Part shown: positions 8,054 to 16,556 of the stretch, piece after piece
How positions within the stretch are numbered: position 1 is the first letter of the stretch
How the letters are laid out: every line of letters starts with the position of its first letter
Source: an uncultured Pelagibacteraceae bacterium
Lineage (GTDB): Bacteria; Pseudomonadota; Alphaproteobacteria; Pelagibacterales; Pelagibacteraceae
NCBI GenBank assembly: GCA_902632665.1
Contig: CACPDT010000007.1
Location: 1 to 32,303 of the forward strand
DNA length: 32,303 nucleotides
Direction: 5' to 3'
Made by a program: the position numbers and the translations under genes
Notes under the pieces: model-generated
The model's database searches: none
The model's input: only the letters and a program-made list of their open reading frames with translations
What the model was told of the DNA's origin: nothing

Positions 8054-8431
8054 ATGAAAAAATATCTATATATTATTATTTTAAGCTTTCTTATTAGTTC
8101 AGTTGCGCTAGCGCGAAGCACAGGATGTAAAGAAGGAAACTGTGAAAATGGTTTTGGAAAATGGGTTTATACTGACAAGACTACTTATGAAGGTGAGTGG
8201 GTAGGCACTAAGAAAAATGGTCAAGGAGTTGAAACTTGGCCCAATGGATACATCTATAAAGGTGAGTTTAAAAATAGTGAATGGAGTGGAGAAGGTGTTC
8301 TGACTTTTCCGGACGGCTCAACTTATGATGGGGAATGGGCAAAAGGATTTATGAATGGTAAAGGTACTTTTACCTCATCAGACGGAACCCAAAAATCTGG
8401 AATATGGAAAAATGGAAAGTTACAAGAGTAA
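8054..8431 (+). CDS. Secreted MORN-repeat protein
   Basis: A 125-aa protein with a signal peptide (MKKYLYIIILSFLISSVALA) and about four tandem MORN motifs from residue 34 on: YTDKTTYEGEW, WPNGYIYKGEF, FPDGSTYDGEW and SSDGTQKSGIW, each followed by a GxG turn. MORN repeats form extended beta-hairpin rods that bind lipid or protein. In bacteria they are often envelope scaffolds, but no enzymatic role can be read from them. A Cys pair lies just after the signal peptide (TGCKEGNCENGFG). The stop is immediately followed by the ATG of the next gene, so those two are coupled. The placement within the TMAO transporter locus has no obvious explanation. Confidence 0.85.
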   Translation: MKKYLYIIILSFLISSVALARSTGCKEGNCENGFGKWVYTDKTTYEGEWVGTKKNGQGVETWPNGYIYKGEFKNSEWSGEGVLTFPDGSTYDGEWAKGFMNGKGTFTSSDGTQKSGIWKNGKLQE

Positions 8432-8983
8432 ATGTTAAAAGAAAATTTTTTTAATAGAATAAAATATTTGCCTGAGACTACAAAGCAGTTTGGTGGTTTG
8501 TTACTAATTATTCTAATTATATTATCCTCTTTTTTTGCTTTAAACATAATGTTTGGAGGTGGTGATGAACTTGTTAGAAAAATGAAACTAGAGGAGGAAA
8601 GAATTGCGAAAGAAAAGAAATTGAGTGAATTAATATCTAAACTACCTTCGGGTATATTAGTAACTTTTGATGGCACAGATCATTACAAACTAACAGATGA
8701 AGTTTACGAACAAGTTTGTAAAGCGACAAAATTAATTCCACAACGTGCAATTATGGGGGCAAATTTTTTAAATTATAGAGCACATGAAATTTACACAATT
8801 AATGGTAATAAAATTGATGAAACATTTGTTAAGTGGGATGAGGAAAAAAATAAGTGTTTTGCTGGGTTTACGGTAAGTGGGAATAATGTTGGAGTTGACG
8901 AGTCAATTAATGTTAGTGGCGAGGCGTTAAGTTTTTTAAGTACAGGAATTGATACAAGAGTTTATTATATTAAAAATTTTTAA
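8432..8983 (+). CDS. Single-span membrane protein of unknown function
   Basis: A 183-aa protein that I do not recognise. Residues about 23-43 (GGLLLIILIILSSFFALNIMF) form one transmembrane helix. A charged helix follows (ELVRKMKLEEERIAKEKK, possible short coiled coil), then a globular C-terminal domain of about 125 residues with two Cys, probably on the periplasmic side. It begins directly after the stop of the MORN gene (TAAATG). It is the third of three envelope genes between tmoX and tmoW. After its stop lie 63 AT-rich bases before tmoW. Confidence 0.7.
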   Translation: MLKENFFNRIKYLPETTKQFGGLLLIILIILSSFFALNIMFGGGDELVRKMKLEEERIAKEKKLSELISKLPSGILVTFDGTDHYKLTDEVYEQVCKATKLIPQRAIMGANFLNYRAHEIYTINGNKIDETFVKWDEEKNKCFAGFTVSGNNVGVDESINVSGEALSFLSTGIDTRVYYIKNF

Positions 8984-9046
8984 GGAGAAAGTAACAATAT
9001 TATGGATTTAATTTTATCTTAATTTCATATAACTTATTTAGTATTT

Positions 9047-10075
9047 ATGTCTGATCCAGTAATCAAATGTGAAAATGTTTATAAAATTTTTGGAGCAAAT
9101 GCTCAAAAGATGCTTCAAGACTCAAATGGTAATGTTGACGCTAAAACTTTTCAAGATAATGGCTGTATCGTTGGTGTAAATAATGCTTCCTTTGAAGTTT
9201 CTAAAGGAGAGATGTTAGTTGTTATGGGCTTATCAGGCTCAGGGAAATCAACTTTATTAAGATGTATTTCACGATTAACAGATGCAACAGGTGGAAAAAT
9301 TTTTATAGAAGGCCAGGATCTTTTACAATTAAATAATAAAGACTTAATCAATCTTAGAAGAAATAAAATGGGAATGGTTTTTCAAAGCTTTGCATTACTT
9401 CCACATAAAACTGTTGTTGAAAATATAGCTTTTCCACTTCAAATTAAAGGTGTTAAGACTGAAGACAGTATTAGTAAAGCAATGGATATGGTTAAACTAG
9501 TTGGTCTTGATGGCAGGGAAAACTATTTTCCAAGAGAACTTTCAGGAGGACAGCAACAAAGAGTAGGTATTGCAAGGTCTCTAGCAGTTGAGCCTGATAT
9601 TTGGTTTCTAGATGAACCTTTTTCAGCTTTGGATCCATTAATTAGAAAAGAGATGCAGGATGAGTTTTTAAGACTTCAAGAAAAATTACAAAAAACAATT
9701 ATGTTTATCACTCATGATTTTGATGAAGCCCTAAAACTTGCTGATCGTATTGCAATTATGAAGGATGGTATAATTGAACAACTAGATACACCTGCCAATA
9801 TTGTTTTAAACCCAGCTACAGAATATGTCAGAAAATTTACTGAAGAAGTACCAAGAGAAAAAGTTTTATTAATTAAAGATGTCATGGAGATATCTAAAGA
9901 TAACTTAGGTGATTTAAAAGTTTCAAAAGATGAAATTATAGAAAATGTTGCTGAAAAAATTCTCACTCAAGAAAAATCAGTAGCTGTAATAGATGATAAC
10001 GATCAAATTGTGGGTTCTATCAATCCAACTAAAATAATTAATACAGTTTTTGGGGGAAGAAAGAATAATAATTGA
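9047..10075 (+). CDS. tmoW: ABC transporter ATP-binding subunit, TMAO/betaine type (TmoW, ProV-like)
   Basis: A 342-aa nucleotide-binding subunit that powers import through TmoV. It shows Walker A GLSGSGKST, the Q-loop in VFQSFALLPH, signature LSGGQQQR and Walker B IWFLDEPFSALDP. As in ProV/OpuAA proteins there is an N-terminal insertion before the Walker A strand (AQKMLQDSNG...), and a regulatory CBS-like tail follows the ATPase core (about 270-342, with SVAVIDDNDQIVGSI). Its stop overlaps a possible TTG start of tmoV. No Shine-Dalgarno sequence is visible before the ATG. The TMAO assignment is from the tdm/tmm context; glycine betaine is the main alternative. Confidence 0.85.
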   Translation: MSDPVIKCENVYKIFGANAQKMLQDSNGNVDAKTFQDNGCIVGVNNASFEVSKGEMLVVMGLSGSGKSTLLRCISRLTDATGGKIFIEGQDLLQLNNKDLINLRRNKMGMVFQSFALLPHKTVVENIAFPLQIKGVKTEDSISKAMDMVKLVGLDGRENYFPRELSGGQQQRVGIARSLAVEPDIWFLDEPFSALDPLIRKEMQDEFLRLQEKLQKTIMFITHDFDEALKLADRIAIMKDGIIEQLDTPANIVLNPATEYVRKFTEEVPREKVLLIKDVMEISKDNLGDLKVSKDEIIENVAEKILTQEKSVAVIDDNDQIVGSINPTKIINTVFGGRKNNN

Positions 10076-12231
10076 TTATGGAACTTTTAAAAAAATATCC
10101 AAAAACATTTCAGTGGTTATTTTTATTAGTCGTATTTTTTGCTTTATGTTTCGCAATTGAAGTTCCAGAAACGTACAAATTCATTCGTGGTCAAGCAGAA
10201 TTTGTAAAAGATCCAAATCAAAGTAGCTATATCTTTTTAGGCAAAGAGGTGAGATATTATGCTTTTGATGTCTTTTGGAGACTGCCACCATTACTTGGAT
10301 GGTTGCCTATTTGGATTAATGACTCATTATTTTTCTTAATGAACGAATGGATGCCGATTGAAGTTTGGAATGAAGATACGCAAGAATTTAAAAGTCGCCC
10401 GATAGTTTTACAAATAAGCAGAAATTTGACTGCCTTCATGACTTTTTTGATAGAACTAATAAGAGAGATTTTATTAGGCGGTCTTGAGACTATAGTTGCA
10501 TTTACTAGTTGGGATTGGATAGATAAAAATCCATGGGCTGAATTACCAGGATTACCTTGGACTATCGTTGCAGCAGGTGCAGCGCTACTTTCATACAAGC
10601 TAAGCGGCAAAGGTCTAGCTTTGTTTGCAGGTTTAACAATGATTTATATTTCTGTATTTGGTCAATGGAAACCTTCTATGCAAACTCTCTCATTTATTTT
10701 AGTTGCAGCTCCACTATCGTTTATTTTTGGTTTAGGATTGGGAATAGCAGCTTTTAAAAGTAAACGTGTAGAAAAAGCTTTATATCCAATATTACTGGTA
10801 ATGCAGACAATGCCACAATACGCTGTATTGGTACCAGCGTTGGTTCTTTTTGGAGTAGGTGATCATGCTGCAGTAATTATTACTATGGTTGTAGCAATAC
10901 CACCGATGATATTATTGACATTACTAGGTTTAAGAGCAGTGCCTCCAGAGGTTATTGAAGCGGGTAGAATGAGTGGATGTAATAATTTTCAATTAATGTT
11001 TAAAGTATTAATTCCAACTGCAAGAAGAGATATTTTAATTGGGGTAAATCAAGTCATCATGGTGTGTTTTTCGATGGCAGTAATTTCAGCATTTATTGGA
11101 GCAAAAGGTTTAGGATTCAATTTATTATTAGCACTAAACCAACTAAACATTGGATTGGCCTTAGAGGCAGGCTTATGTATTAGTTTAATTGCAATTCTTT
11201 TAGATAAGATGTCTTTGGCATGGGCTAATAAACAAACGGATTATTTTGGTAATCTTACCTTTTATCAAAGAAACAAAAATTTTTTATTTTTTGGTATTAT
11301 ATTTGTTATTGGAATAGTACTCGCTTATGTTGGAACTTTTTTATTTAAAGATACTTTTAATTATTTATTTGAAATTCCACATAATAAAGGAATATCAACT
11401 GCTGATTTTTGGAATAAAGGAGTAGATTGGATTTTTGAGACTTTCTTTGTATATATCAAAGCGTTTAATACATGGTTGATACAGGATGTGCTTCAGCCAA
11501 TGAGAGCACTTTATCTAAGAATGCCTGCAATAGCTACAATAGTTTTGGTTGTTGGTGCAGGGTATCTGATTGGTGGCTTACGTTCAGCGTTGATAGTGTG
11601 TCTTTTAACTTTATTTATCGCATTTAGCCCTTGGTGGGATAGAGCTTTGGTCACAACATATATGGCAACTTTCGGAGTTATAGTTTCTTGTTTGATTGGG
11701 TTTACTGTTGGAACTTTATGTTTTCAAAATAAACATTCAGCAAACTTTATGTTAGGTGTTTGTGATATTTTTCAAACATTCCCATCTTTTGTCTATTTAA
11801 TTCCAGTGATGATGTTGTTCGGTATTACTGATACGTCTGTGCTTATAGCAGTTATAGTTTATGCGACAATACCGGCTACAAGATATACAATTGAGGGACT
11901 AAGAAGTGTTCCAGCTGGACTACATGATGCAGCAACTATGTCAGGTGTAAATAAATTTCAAAGACTAACTAAAATAGAATTTCCTTTGGCTTTTCCACAT
12001 ATGATGCTTGGTATAAATCAGACAATTGTATTTGCTTTGTTTATGGTGATCATAGGAGCATTTATTGGAACAGAAGATTTGGGTCAATACATTTTAAAAG
12101 CATTATCAGATAAAAAAGGTGCTGGAATTGGATTAACGCTTGGCATCTGCGTAGCTTTTATTGCTTTAATATTTGATAACTTAATTAGAGCTTATGTTCA
12201 AAAAAGAAAAAAACACCTGGGTATTGATTAA
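10072..12231 (+). CDS. tmoV: ABC transporter permease with duplicated membrane domain (TmoV)
   Basis: A 719-aa inner-membrane permease built from two homologous halves, each a ProW-type permease domain. The first covers about residues 200-390 (QTMPQYAVLVPALVLFGVGD, then EAGRMSGCNNFQ as the ATPase-contacting EAA loop). The second covers about 520-710 (QTFPSFVYLIPVMMLFGITD, then DAATMSGVNKFQ). The internal duplication means one chain can supply the whole translocation pore, twice the length of a standard ProW. The track starts at TTG 10072, overlapping the tmoW stop as TTGA; ATG 10078, two codons later, is equally possible, and GGGGGAAG upstream could serve either. It ends 7 bases from the convergent tmm gene. 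Confidence 0.87.
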   Translation: MIMELLKKYPKTFQWLFLLVVFFALCFAIEVPETYKFIRGQAEFVKDPNQSSYIFLGKEVRYYAFDVFWRLPPLLGWLPIWINDSLFFLMNEWMPIEVWNEDTQEFKSRPIVLQISRNLTAFMTFLIELIREILLGGLETIVAFTSWDWIDKNPWAELPGLPWTIVAAGAALLSYKLSGKGLALFAGLTMIYISVFGQWKPSMQTLSFILVAAPLSFIFGLGLGIAAFKSKRVEKALYPILLVMQTMPQYAVLVPALVLFGVGDHAAVIITMVVAIPPMILLTLLGLRAVPPEVIEAGRMSGCNNFQLMFKVLIPTARRDILIGVNQVIMVCFSMAVISAFIGAKGLGFNLLLALNQLNIGLALEAGLCISLIAILLDKMSLAWANKQTDYFGNLTFYQRNKNFLFFGIIFVIGIVLAYVGTFLFKDTFNYLFEIPHNKGISTADFWNKGVDWIFETFFVYIKAFNTWLIQDVLQPMRALYLRMPAIATIVLVVGAGYLIGGLRSALIVCLLTLFIAFSPWWDRALVTTYMATFGVIVSCLIGFTVGTLCFQNKHSANFMLGVCDIFQTFPSFVYLIPVMMLFGITDTSVLIAVIVYATIPATRYTIEGLRSVPAGLHDAATMSGVNKFQRLTKIEFPLAFPHMMLGINQTIVFALFMVIIGAFIGTEDLGQYILKALSDKKGAGIGLTLGICVAFIALIFDNLIRAYVQKRKKHLGID

Positions 12232-12238
12232 TTTAAGT

Positions 12239-13570
12239 TTATTTATCTAAAAAAGATTTTGAAGAGTCATCCATAGCAGTTGCCCATGGAGTATGATGTA
12301 TTGGAGCAATGGAACCAGTTACAGGTGATGAAAAAGATTTATTTCTGTAAGTTGAAATATCCTCAACTTTGTGATGTTCCCACTCCTTAAAGTGTTTTCT
12401 AATTAACTCAAAATCAATTTTTGGATAATCAGACATTTCATGAAGCTCTTTTGTATACTCAGTTTGAAAATCAATCATTTGATCAGGATTTTCTAGTTTT
12501 TCTTCCATTGCGACCCACTTATCAATATCTTTTTTAACTTCACTATCATTAGGTATTTTAATCTTATTCATAATCACATCTCTTGCGTACCAAGCTTGGC
12601 AATCAAACATATTAAACGTATGGAATTGATCTTGCATTCCAAGATATAAAAGTTTGTGATTATCTTGCCAAACTACTCCTTTAAATAATTTTGGTGGATA
12701 CAACCTATTTCTAGTTTTTAATTGTAAATTCTCTTCTAAAAAAGGAAAATGGTGCAGATAACCAGTGCATAAAATTACAACATCAGCTTCTTGTTCAGTT
12801 CCATCTTTAAATATTGCTTTTTTTCCAACTAATTTATCTAGATAATGAACTTCTTTCATACCCTCGGGCCATTTAAATCCCATCGGATTATGTCTGTAAC
12901 CAATGGTAACACTCTTGGCTCCGTATTTATTACACTGAAGAGCAATATCCTCTGCTGAATAGCTACTACCTAGCACTATAACATTTTTATCTCTAAATTC
13001 CTCTGCATCTCTAAAATCATGTGAGTGCATAATTCTTCCTGGAAAAGAACTCATTCCCTCATACTCTGGAATAAATGGAACCGAAAAATGACCCGTAGAA
13101 ACTACTACATAATCAAAGTTATCTTTTAAAATTTTATTATTAACTTTATCTTGATAACTCAGCTCAAACTTATCGTCTTTAAAAATTGTATTAACAACTC
13201 TAGTATTAAATTTAATCTTATTTTTTAAATTTCCCTTACTTACTCTCCCAACAATATAATCAAATAAAACTTCTCTAGGTGGAAAAGATGGTATCGGTTT
13301 TCCAAAATGTTCATCAAAGGAGTAATCTGCAAATTCTAAACATTCTTTTGGCCCATTGGACCAAAGATATCTGTACATACTATTTGGAACTGGATCACCA
13401 TACTGATCAGAACCTGTTCTCCAACTATAATTCCATAATCCTCCCCAAGTTTCTTGTTTCTCAAAACAAACCACCTCAGGTATTTTTTCACCATTTTTTT
13501 CTGCTAGTTCAAAGGCTCTCAACATTGATAAGCCACAAGGTCCTGCACCAATAATCGCTACTTTTGACAT
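12239..13570 (-). CDS. tmm: Trimethylamine monooxygenase Tmm (flavin-containing monooxygenase)
   Basis: Oxidises trimethylamine to TMAO using FAD, NADPH and O2 in the cytoplasm. The 443-aa protein has the FAD-binding GAGPCGLS (8-15) and the NADP-binding GSSYSAEDIA in mid-protein. It also has an FMO-like signature, VVVSTGHFSVPFIPEYEG (FxGxxxHxxx/Y region: FPGRIMHSHDFRD), and LCTGYLHHFPF, the ATGY-type motif. Length and sequence fit bacterial Tmm rather than a Baeyer-Villiger enzyme. It is convergent with tmoV and divergent from the GpsA-like gene. With Tdm on the other side of the transporter it closes the route TMA to TMAO to dimethylamine. Its 78-bp upstream gap carries an 8-3-8 palindrome close to the start. 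Confidence 0.9.
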   Translation of the reverse strand: MSKVAIIGAGPCGLSMLRAFELAEKNGEKIPEVVCFEKQETWGGLWNYSWRTGSDQYGDPVPNSMYRYLWSNGPKECLEFADYSFDEHFGKPIPSFPPREVLFDYIVGRVSKGNLKNKIKFNTRVVNTIFKDDKFELSYQDKVNNKILKDNFDYVVVSTGHFSVPFIPEYEGMSSFPGRIMHSHDFRDAEEFRDKNVIVLGSSYSAEDIALQCNKYGAKSVTIGYRHNPMGFKWPEGMKEVHYLDKLVGKKAIFKDGTEQEADVVILCTGYLHHFPFLEENLQLKTRNRLYPPKLFKGVVWQDNHKLLYLGMQDQFHTFNMFDCQAWYARDVIMNKIKIPNDSEVKKDIDKWVAMEEKLENPDQMIDFQTEYTKELHEMSDYPKIDFELIRKHFKEWEHHKVEDISTYRNKSFSSPVTGSIAPIHHTPWATAMDDSSKSFLDK

Positions 13571-13577
13571 TAAATTA

Positions 13578-13596
13578 TAAAAATTAATAATTTTTA
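13578..13596. promoter_or_regulatory. Palindrome TAAAAATT-AAT-AATTTTTA upstream of tmm
   Basis: A perfect 8-3-8 inverted repeat begins 7 bases before the tmm ATG in the gap shared with the GpsA-like gene. It could be an operator for tmm. It is pure A/T and its half-sites differ from those before tdm, so the evidence is weak. Confidence 0.3.
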
Positions 13597-13603
13597 AATG
13601 TAT

Positions 13604-13632
13604 TTTACTAACAAAATGGCCACAATTACAAT
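13604..13632 (+). promoter_or_regulatory. Putative sigma70-type promoter of the GpsA-like / Fe-ADH / amidotransferase operon
   Basis: TTTACT (13604-13609), an exact 17-base spacer and TACAAT (13627-13632) form a convincing promoter. The -10 box ends only 16 bases before the ATG at 13649, so the leader would be very short or nearly absent; no Shine-Dalgarno sequence is visible. Confidence 0.5.
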
Positions 13633-13648
13633 AAAATAATTATTAGTT

Positions 13649-14608
13649 ATGAAAAATATCTTAATCATAGGTGGTGGCGCTATGGGTTCGGCTTTTACAT
13701 TTCCTTGTATAGATAATAATAATAGAGTTACAATAACCGAGCCTTATAGCAAAAGATTTATTAAGGATTTATCTTCAAAATATAAATATCATTCTTCACT
13801 CAAAGTAAAACTTCCAAAAAAAGTAAGATTTAAAACCTTTTCTAAAAATTTATTAATAGAAAAATTTGATTTGATAGTTGTAGCTTTGAGTTTGTCTGGA
13901 ATAAACTTTATAGGTGAAGAGTTAAAAAGACTAAAGGTAAAAGCTCCAATTTTAGTTTTGACCAAAGGTTTAAAGTATGACAGAAAACTTAATAAAGTAT
14001 TTACAATTTCTGACCAACTAAAAAAAATCTATAACTTAAGAAATATTTTTGTTTTAAAAGGTCCATGTTTAGCCAAAGAACTGGCACGAAAAAAAAAAAC
14101 AAGTGTTATTATTGCAAATCAAAATATTAAGGCCGCAAAAGATATTGGTAGATTTATATCTACCAAATATTATTTAATAGAATATTCAAAAGATGTTGTT
14201 GGTATTGAGGTTAGTTCAGCAATTAAAAATATATATTCCATGATAATAGGAGCTGGACAAAATTTGAATACGTCATCAAATTTATTTCAAAAATCAATGA
14301 ATGAAATGAAATATTTTATAAGATATTTTAAAGGTAAAGAAGAGACAATTTTAGGTTTAGCTGGTGTTGGAGATTTGTATGTAAGTGCTGCTGGTGGAAG
14401 AAATAGTAAAATGGGTAGTTATTTAGGTAGAGGATATACATTTAAATCAGCAAAAAAAAAATTTATGTTAAAAGATACTGTTGAAGGTGAGCAGCTTGCG
14501 AGAGAAATTGCTCCTTTTATTTTAAAGAAAATTAGTAAAAAAAATATTCCCTTGATGATGAGTTTACTAAAAGCAATCTTAAAAAATAAAAAACTAAAGA
14601 TTAATTAA
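13649..14608 (+). CDS. GpsA-like NAD(P)-dependent 3-carbon phosphate dehydrogenase
   Basis: A 319-aa member of the glycerol-3-phosphate dehydrogenase (NAD(P)+) superfamily. Visible are an N-terminal nucleotide-binding fold (IIGGGAMGSAF, 6-16), LTKGL with Lys107, the LKGPCLAKEL segment replacing GPS-F-A-E of GpsA, EVSSAIKNIYSMIIGAG with the catalytic-type Lys193, and GLAGVGDLYVSAAGGRNSKMG with Asp242, Arg251 and Asn252 at the phosphate-binding region. The active-site set is therefore kept, but the sequence is divergent (GGGAMG instead of GAGSWG), so it may be a paralogue with another polyol-phosphate-like substrate. It is followed 8 bases later by an iron alcohol dehydrogenase and then by a glutamine amidotransferase, suggesting a shared small pathway rather than housekeeping lipid synthesis. 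Confidence 0.75.
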   Translation: MKNILIIGGGAMGSAFTFPCIDNNNRVTITEPYSKRFIKDLSSKYKYHSSLKVKLPKKVRFKTFSKNLLIEKFDLIVVALSLSGINFIGEELKRLKVKAPILVLTKGLKYDRKLNKVFTISDQLKKIYNLRNIFVLKGPCLAKELARKKKTSVIIANQNIKAAKDIGRFISTKYYLIEYSKDVVGIEVSSAIKNIYSMIIGAGQNLNTSSNLFQKSMNEMKYFIRYFKGKEETILGLAGVGDLYVSAAGGRNSKMGSYLGRGYTFKSAKKKFMLKDTVEGEQLAREIAPFILKKISKKNIPLMMSLLKAILKNKKLKIN

Positions 14609-14616
14609 TTATATTT

Positions 14617-15777
14617 ATGAAAATTAATTGGAATTATCCAACAACAGTTTGGGTAGGAGAAAATAGAATTAATGAACTGAGTGAAGCTTGTAAAAATCTA
14701 AATGTAAGTAAACCATTATTTGTTACTGATAAAGATTTAGTAAACTTGCCTTTTATAAAAAATATCATTTCTGATAATCTTAAAAAATTCAACGAATTAG
14801 AGGTTTTTTCGAATTTCACCGGTAACCCGATTGGTGAAAATGTTGAAGAGGGTGTTGTTGAATTTAAAAAAAAAAATTGTGATGGTATTATAGCGATTGG
14901 TGGAGGTAGTGCCCTTGACGTTGGTAAAGCAATCGGTTTTATGTCTGCTCAAACAAGACCTATTTGGGACTTTGAGGATATCGGTGAAAACTGGAAAAGA
15001 GCTTCAACAGAGAACATCCCTTCAATTATTGCAATACCAACAACAGCTGGAACAGGATCAGAAACAGGAAGAGCGTCTGCAATTATTAACAAAAAAACTG
15101 GAATAAAAAAGATTATATTTCATCCAAAAATTTTACCATCAGTTGTTATATTAGATCCTCTATTAACATTAGATCTTTCCCCACGATTAACCGCAGCAAC
15201 AGGTATGGATGCATTAGCTCACAATCTTGAGGCGTTTTGTGCACCCAACTTTCATCCAATGGCAGATGGAATAGCTTTGGAAGGGATGAAATTAATTAAA
15301 GATTCACTTTTAATAGCTTTTGAGGACGGAAAAAATATTGATGCACGACAAAAGTTATTATCCGCCTCATCTATGGGCTCTACAGCATTTCAGAAGGGAT
15401 TAGGTGCAATACACTCATTGAGTCATCCAATTAACTCACAGTTTAATGTCCATCATGGTTTATCTAATGCAATTTTTATGCCATACGTTTTGACATTTAA
15501 TAAATCTTCAATCGAAAAAAAAATAGTTACTATATGTGATTATCTGGATTTAAAAAAAAATTTTGAAAGTTTCTTAGAATGGATCTTGGATTTAAGAAGT
15601 AATTTGAACATTCCAAATAAATTATCTGATCTAATCGATTGCACTAAAATAAATCTTGATCAATTATCTCAGATGGCACTAGAAGATCCCTCAACCAGTG
15701 GAAATCCAAAAAAAGTAAATAAAGATGATTTAAAAAAGATTTACGAATACAGTATTTCAGGAAAATTATTTAAATGA
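14617..15777 (+). CDS. Iron-containing alcohol dehydrogenase
   Basis: A 386-aa group III alcohol dehydrogenase. The NAD-binding GGGSALDVGKA (95-105) and TTAGTGSETGRAS (142-154) are present. The metal ligands fit FucO spacing: Asp198, His202 (GMDALAHNLEAF), His266 and His280 (AIHSLSH...HHG), so the enzyme should be active. Such dehydrogenases oxidise or reduce simple alcohols and aldehydes. In SAR11 an Fe-ADH close to C1 genes has been proposed for methanol oxidation, which fits fhs and tdm nearby but is not shown by the sequence. Its stop overlaps the next gene by ATGA. Confidence 0.85.
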   Translation: MKINWNYPTTVWVGENRINELSEACKNLNVSKPLFVTDKDLVNLPFIKNIISDNLKKFNELEVFSNFTGNPIGENVEEGVVEFKKKNCDGIIAIGGGSALDVGKAIGFMSAQTRPIWDFEDIGENWKRASTENIPSIIAIPTTAGTGSETGRASAIINKKTGIKKIIFHPKILPSVVILDPLLTLDLSPRLTAATGMDALAHNLEAFCAPNFHPMADGIALEGMKLIKDSLLIAFEDGKNIDARQKLLSASSMGSTAFQKGLGAIHSLSHPINSQFNVHHGLSNAIFMPYVLTFNKSSIEKKIVTICDYLDLKKNFESFLEWILDLRSNLNIPNKLSDLIDCTKINLDQLSQMALEDPSTSGNPKKVNKDDLKKIYEYSISGKLFK

Positions 15778-16556
15778 AAAAAATACTTATAGTCGAGGGA
15801 AATCCCAGAAAAGAGAATGAGAGTTTTCAAAAAGTAGGAATACAAACACACACTGAAAGTTTAAAAGATAGCCTCAATTATTTTGTAGAGGAATTAAAAT
15901 TGGATGTAGTAAATCCATCATCTGATGAGAGTATCGAGTCAGTGAAAAGTAATCTTTCAAATTATGATGGATTAATTTGGGGTGGTAGTAGTCTAAATAT
16001 TTATAATAACACCCCTGAAATAAGAAAACAGATTGAATTCATGAAAGAATGTCAAAAAAAAGTTGTAAATATTTTAGCAATATGTTGGGGTATGCAGGTA
16101 GCCGTAACTGCTGCCGGAGGAGAAGTAAAAAAAGCAGATAATTCACATATTGGTATAGCTAATGAAATTATAATTAATGAGATTGGTCAAGATCACCCGC
16201 TTTATCAAAAAAAAGATAAAAAATTCAATTCACCTGCTTTTAATTTTGATGAAGTCAAAATACTCCCGAAAAATGCAATCTGTTTAGCGTCAAATAAAAT
16301 AAATAAAGTTCAAAGTTTATATTTTGAAACAAATGAAAGTAAAGTTTGGGGTTTACAATATCACCCTGAGATAACTTATGAGAAAATGATAAGTTTAATT
16401 AAATTTAGAAAAGATAGATTAATAAATTTAAGAAAAGTTTTTAAAGATGAAAAAGATATTGAAAATCATATATCTTTTATCAAAAAAGAAATTTTAGTCA
16501 CAAACAAAGATAAAAGAATGATGGAGTTAAAAAACTGGTTAAAGAGTCTAAATTAA
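15774..16556 (+). CDS. Class I glutamine amidotransferase-like protein
   Basis: A 260-aa protein with the full triad of class I amidotransferases: nucleophile Cys104 in ILAICWGMQ, and His197 and Glu199 in GLQYHPEI. The fold resembles the amidotransferase domain of GMP synthase and stand-alone GuaA-N or PuuD-like hydrolases. No synthetase domain is attached, so it either hydrolyses a gamma-glutamyl compound or feeds ammonia to an unidentified partner. It overlaps the Fe-ADH gene by four bases (ATGA) and so belongs to the same operon. Its stop TAA shares the palindromic TTAA with the stop of the convergent fhs gene. Confidence 0.8.
   Translation: MKKILIVEGNPRKENESFQKVGIQTHTESLKDSLNYFVEELKLDVVNPSSDESIESVKSNLSNYDGLIWGGSSLNIYNNTPEIRKQIEFMKECQKKVVNILAICWGMQVAVTAAGGEVKKADNSHIGIANEIIINEIGQDHPLYQKKDKKFNSPAFNFDEVKILPKNAICLASNKINKVQSLYFETNESKVWGLQYHPEITYEKMISLIKFRKDRLINLRKVFKDEKDIENHISFIKKEILVTNKDKRMMELKNWLKSLN

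Noticed and set aside
8323-8676. 117-aa minus-strand ORF across the MORN and single-span genes
   Set aside because: It spans two coupled plus-strand genes, and its Phe/Ser/Pro-rich translation is typical of antisense to AT-rich coding DNA.
9002-9022. Six-codon frame (MDLILS) after a strong AAGGAG just behind the 183-aa gene, upstream of tmoW, as a possible leader peptide
   Set aside because: Spacing between AAGGAG and the ATG is about 14 bases, too long; the AAGGAG overlaps the previous stop and could be chance. No attenuator hairpin follows.
13571-13648. A tmm promoter such as TTGTAA-18-TAAAAT on the minus strand
   Set aside because: Match is weak and several equally poor alternatives exist in the same AT-rich gap, so it is not listed as a feature.
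14085-14110. Long A-runs (also near 14868 and 15550) as possible frameshift or slippage sites
   Set aside because: The reading frames continue with conserved motifs on both sides of each run, so no frameshift is present; the runs reflect Lys codons in AT-rich DNA.
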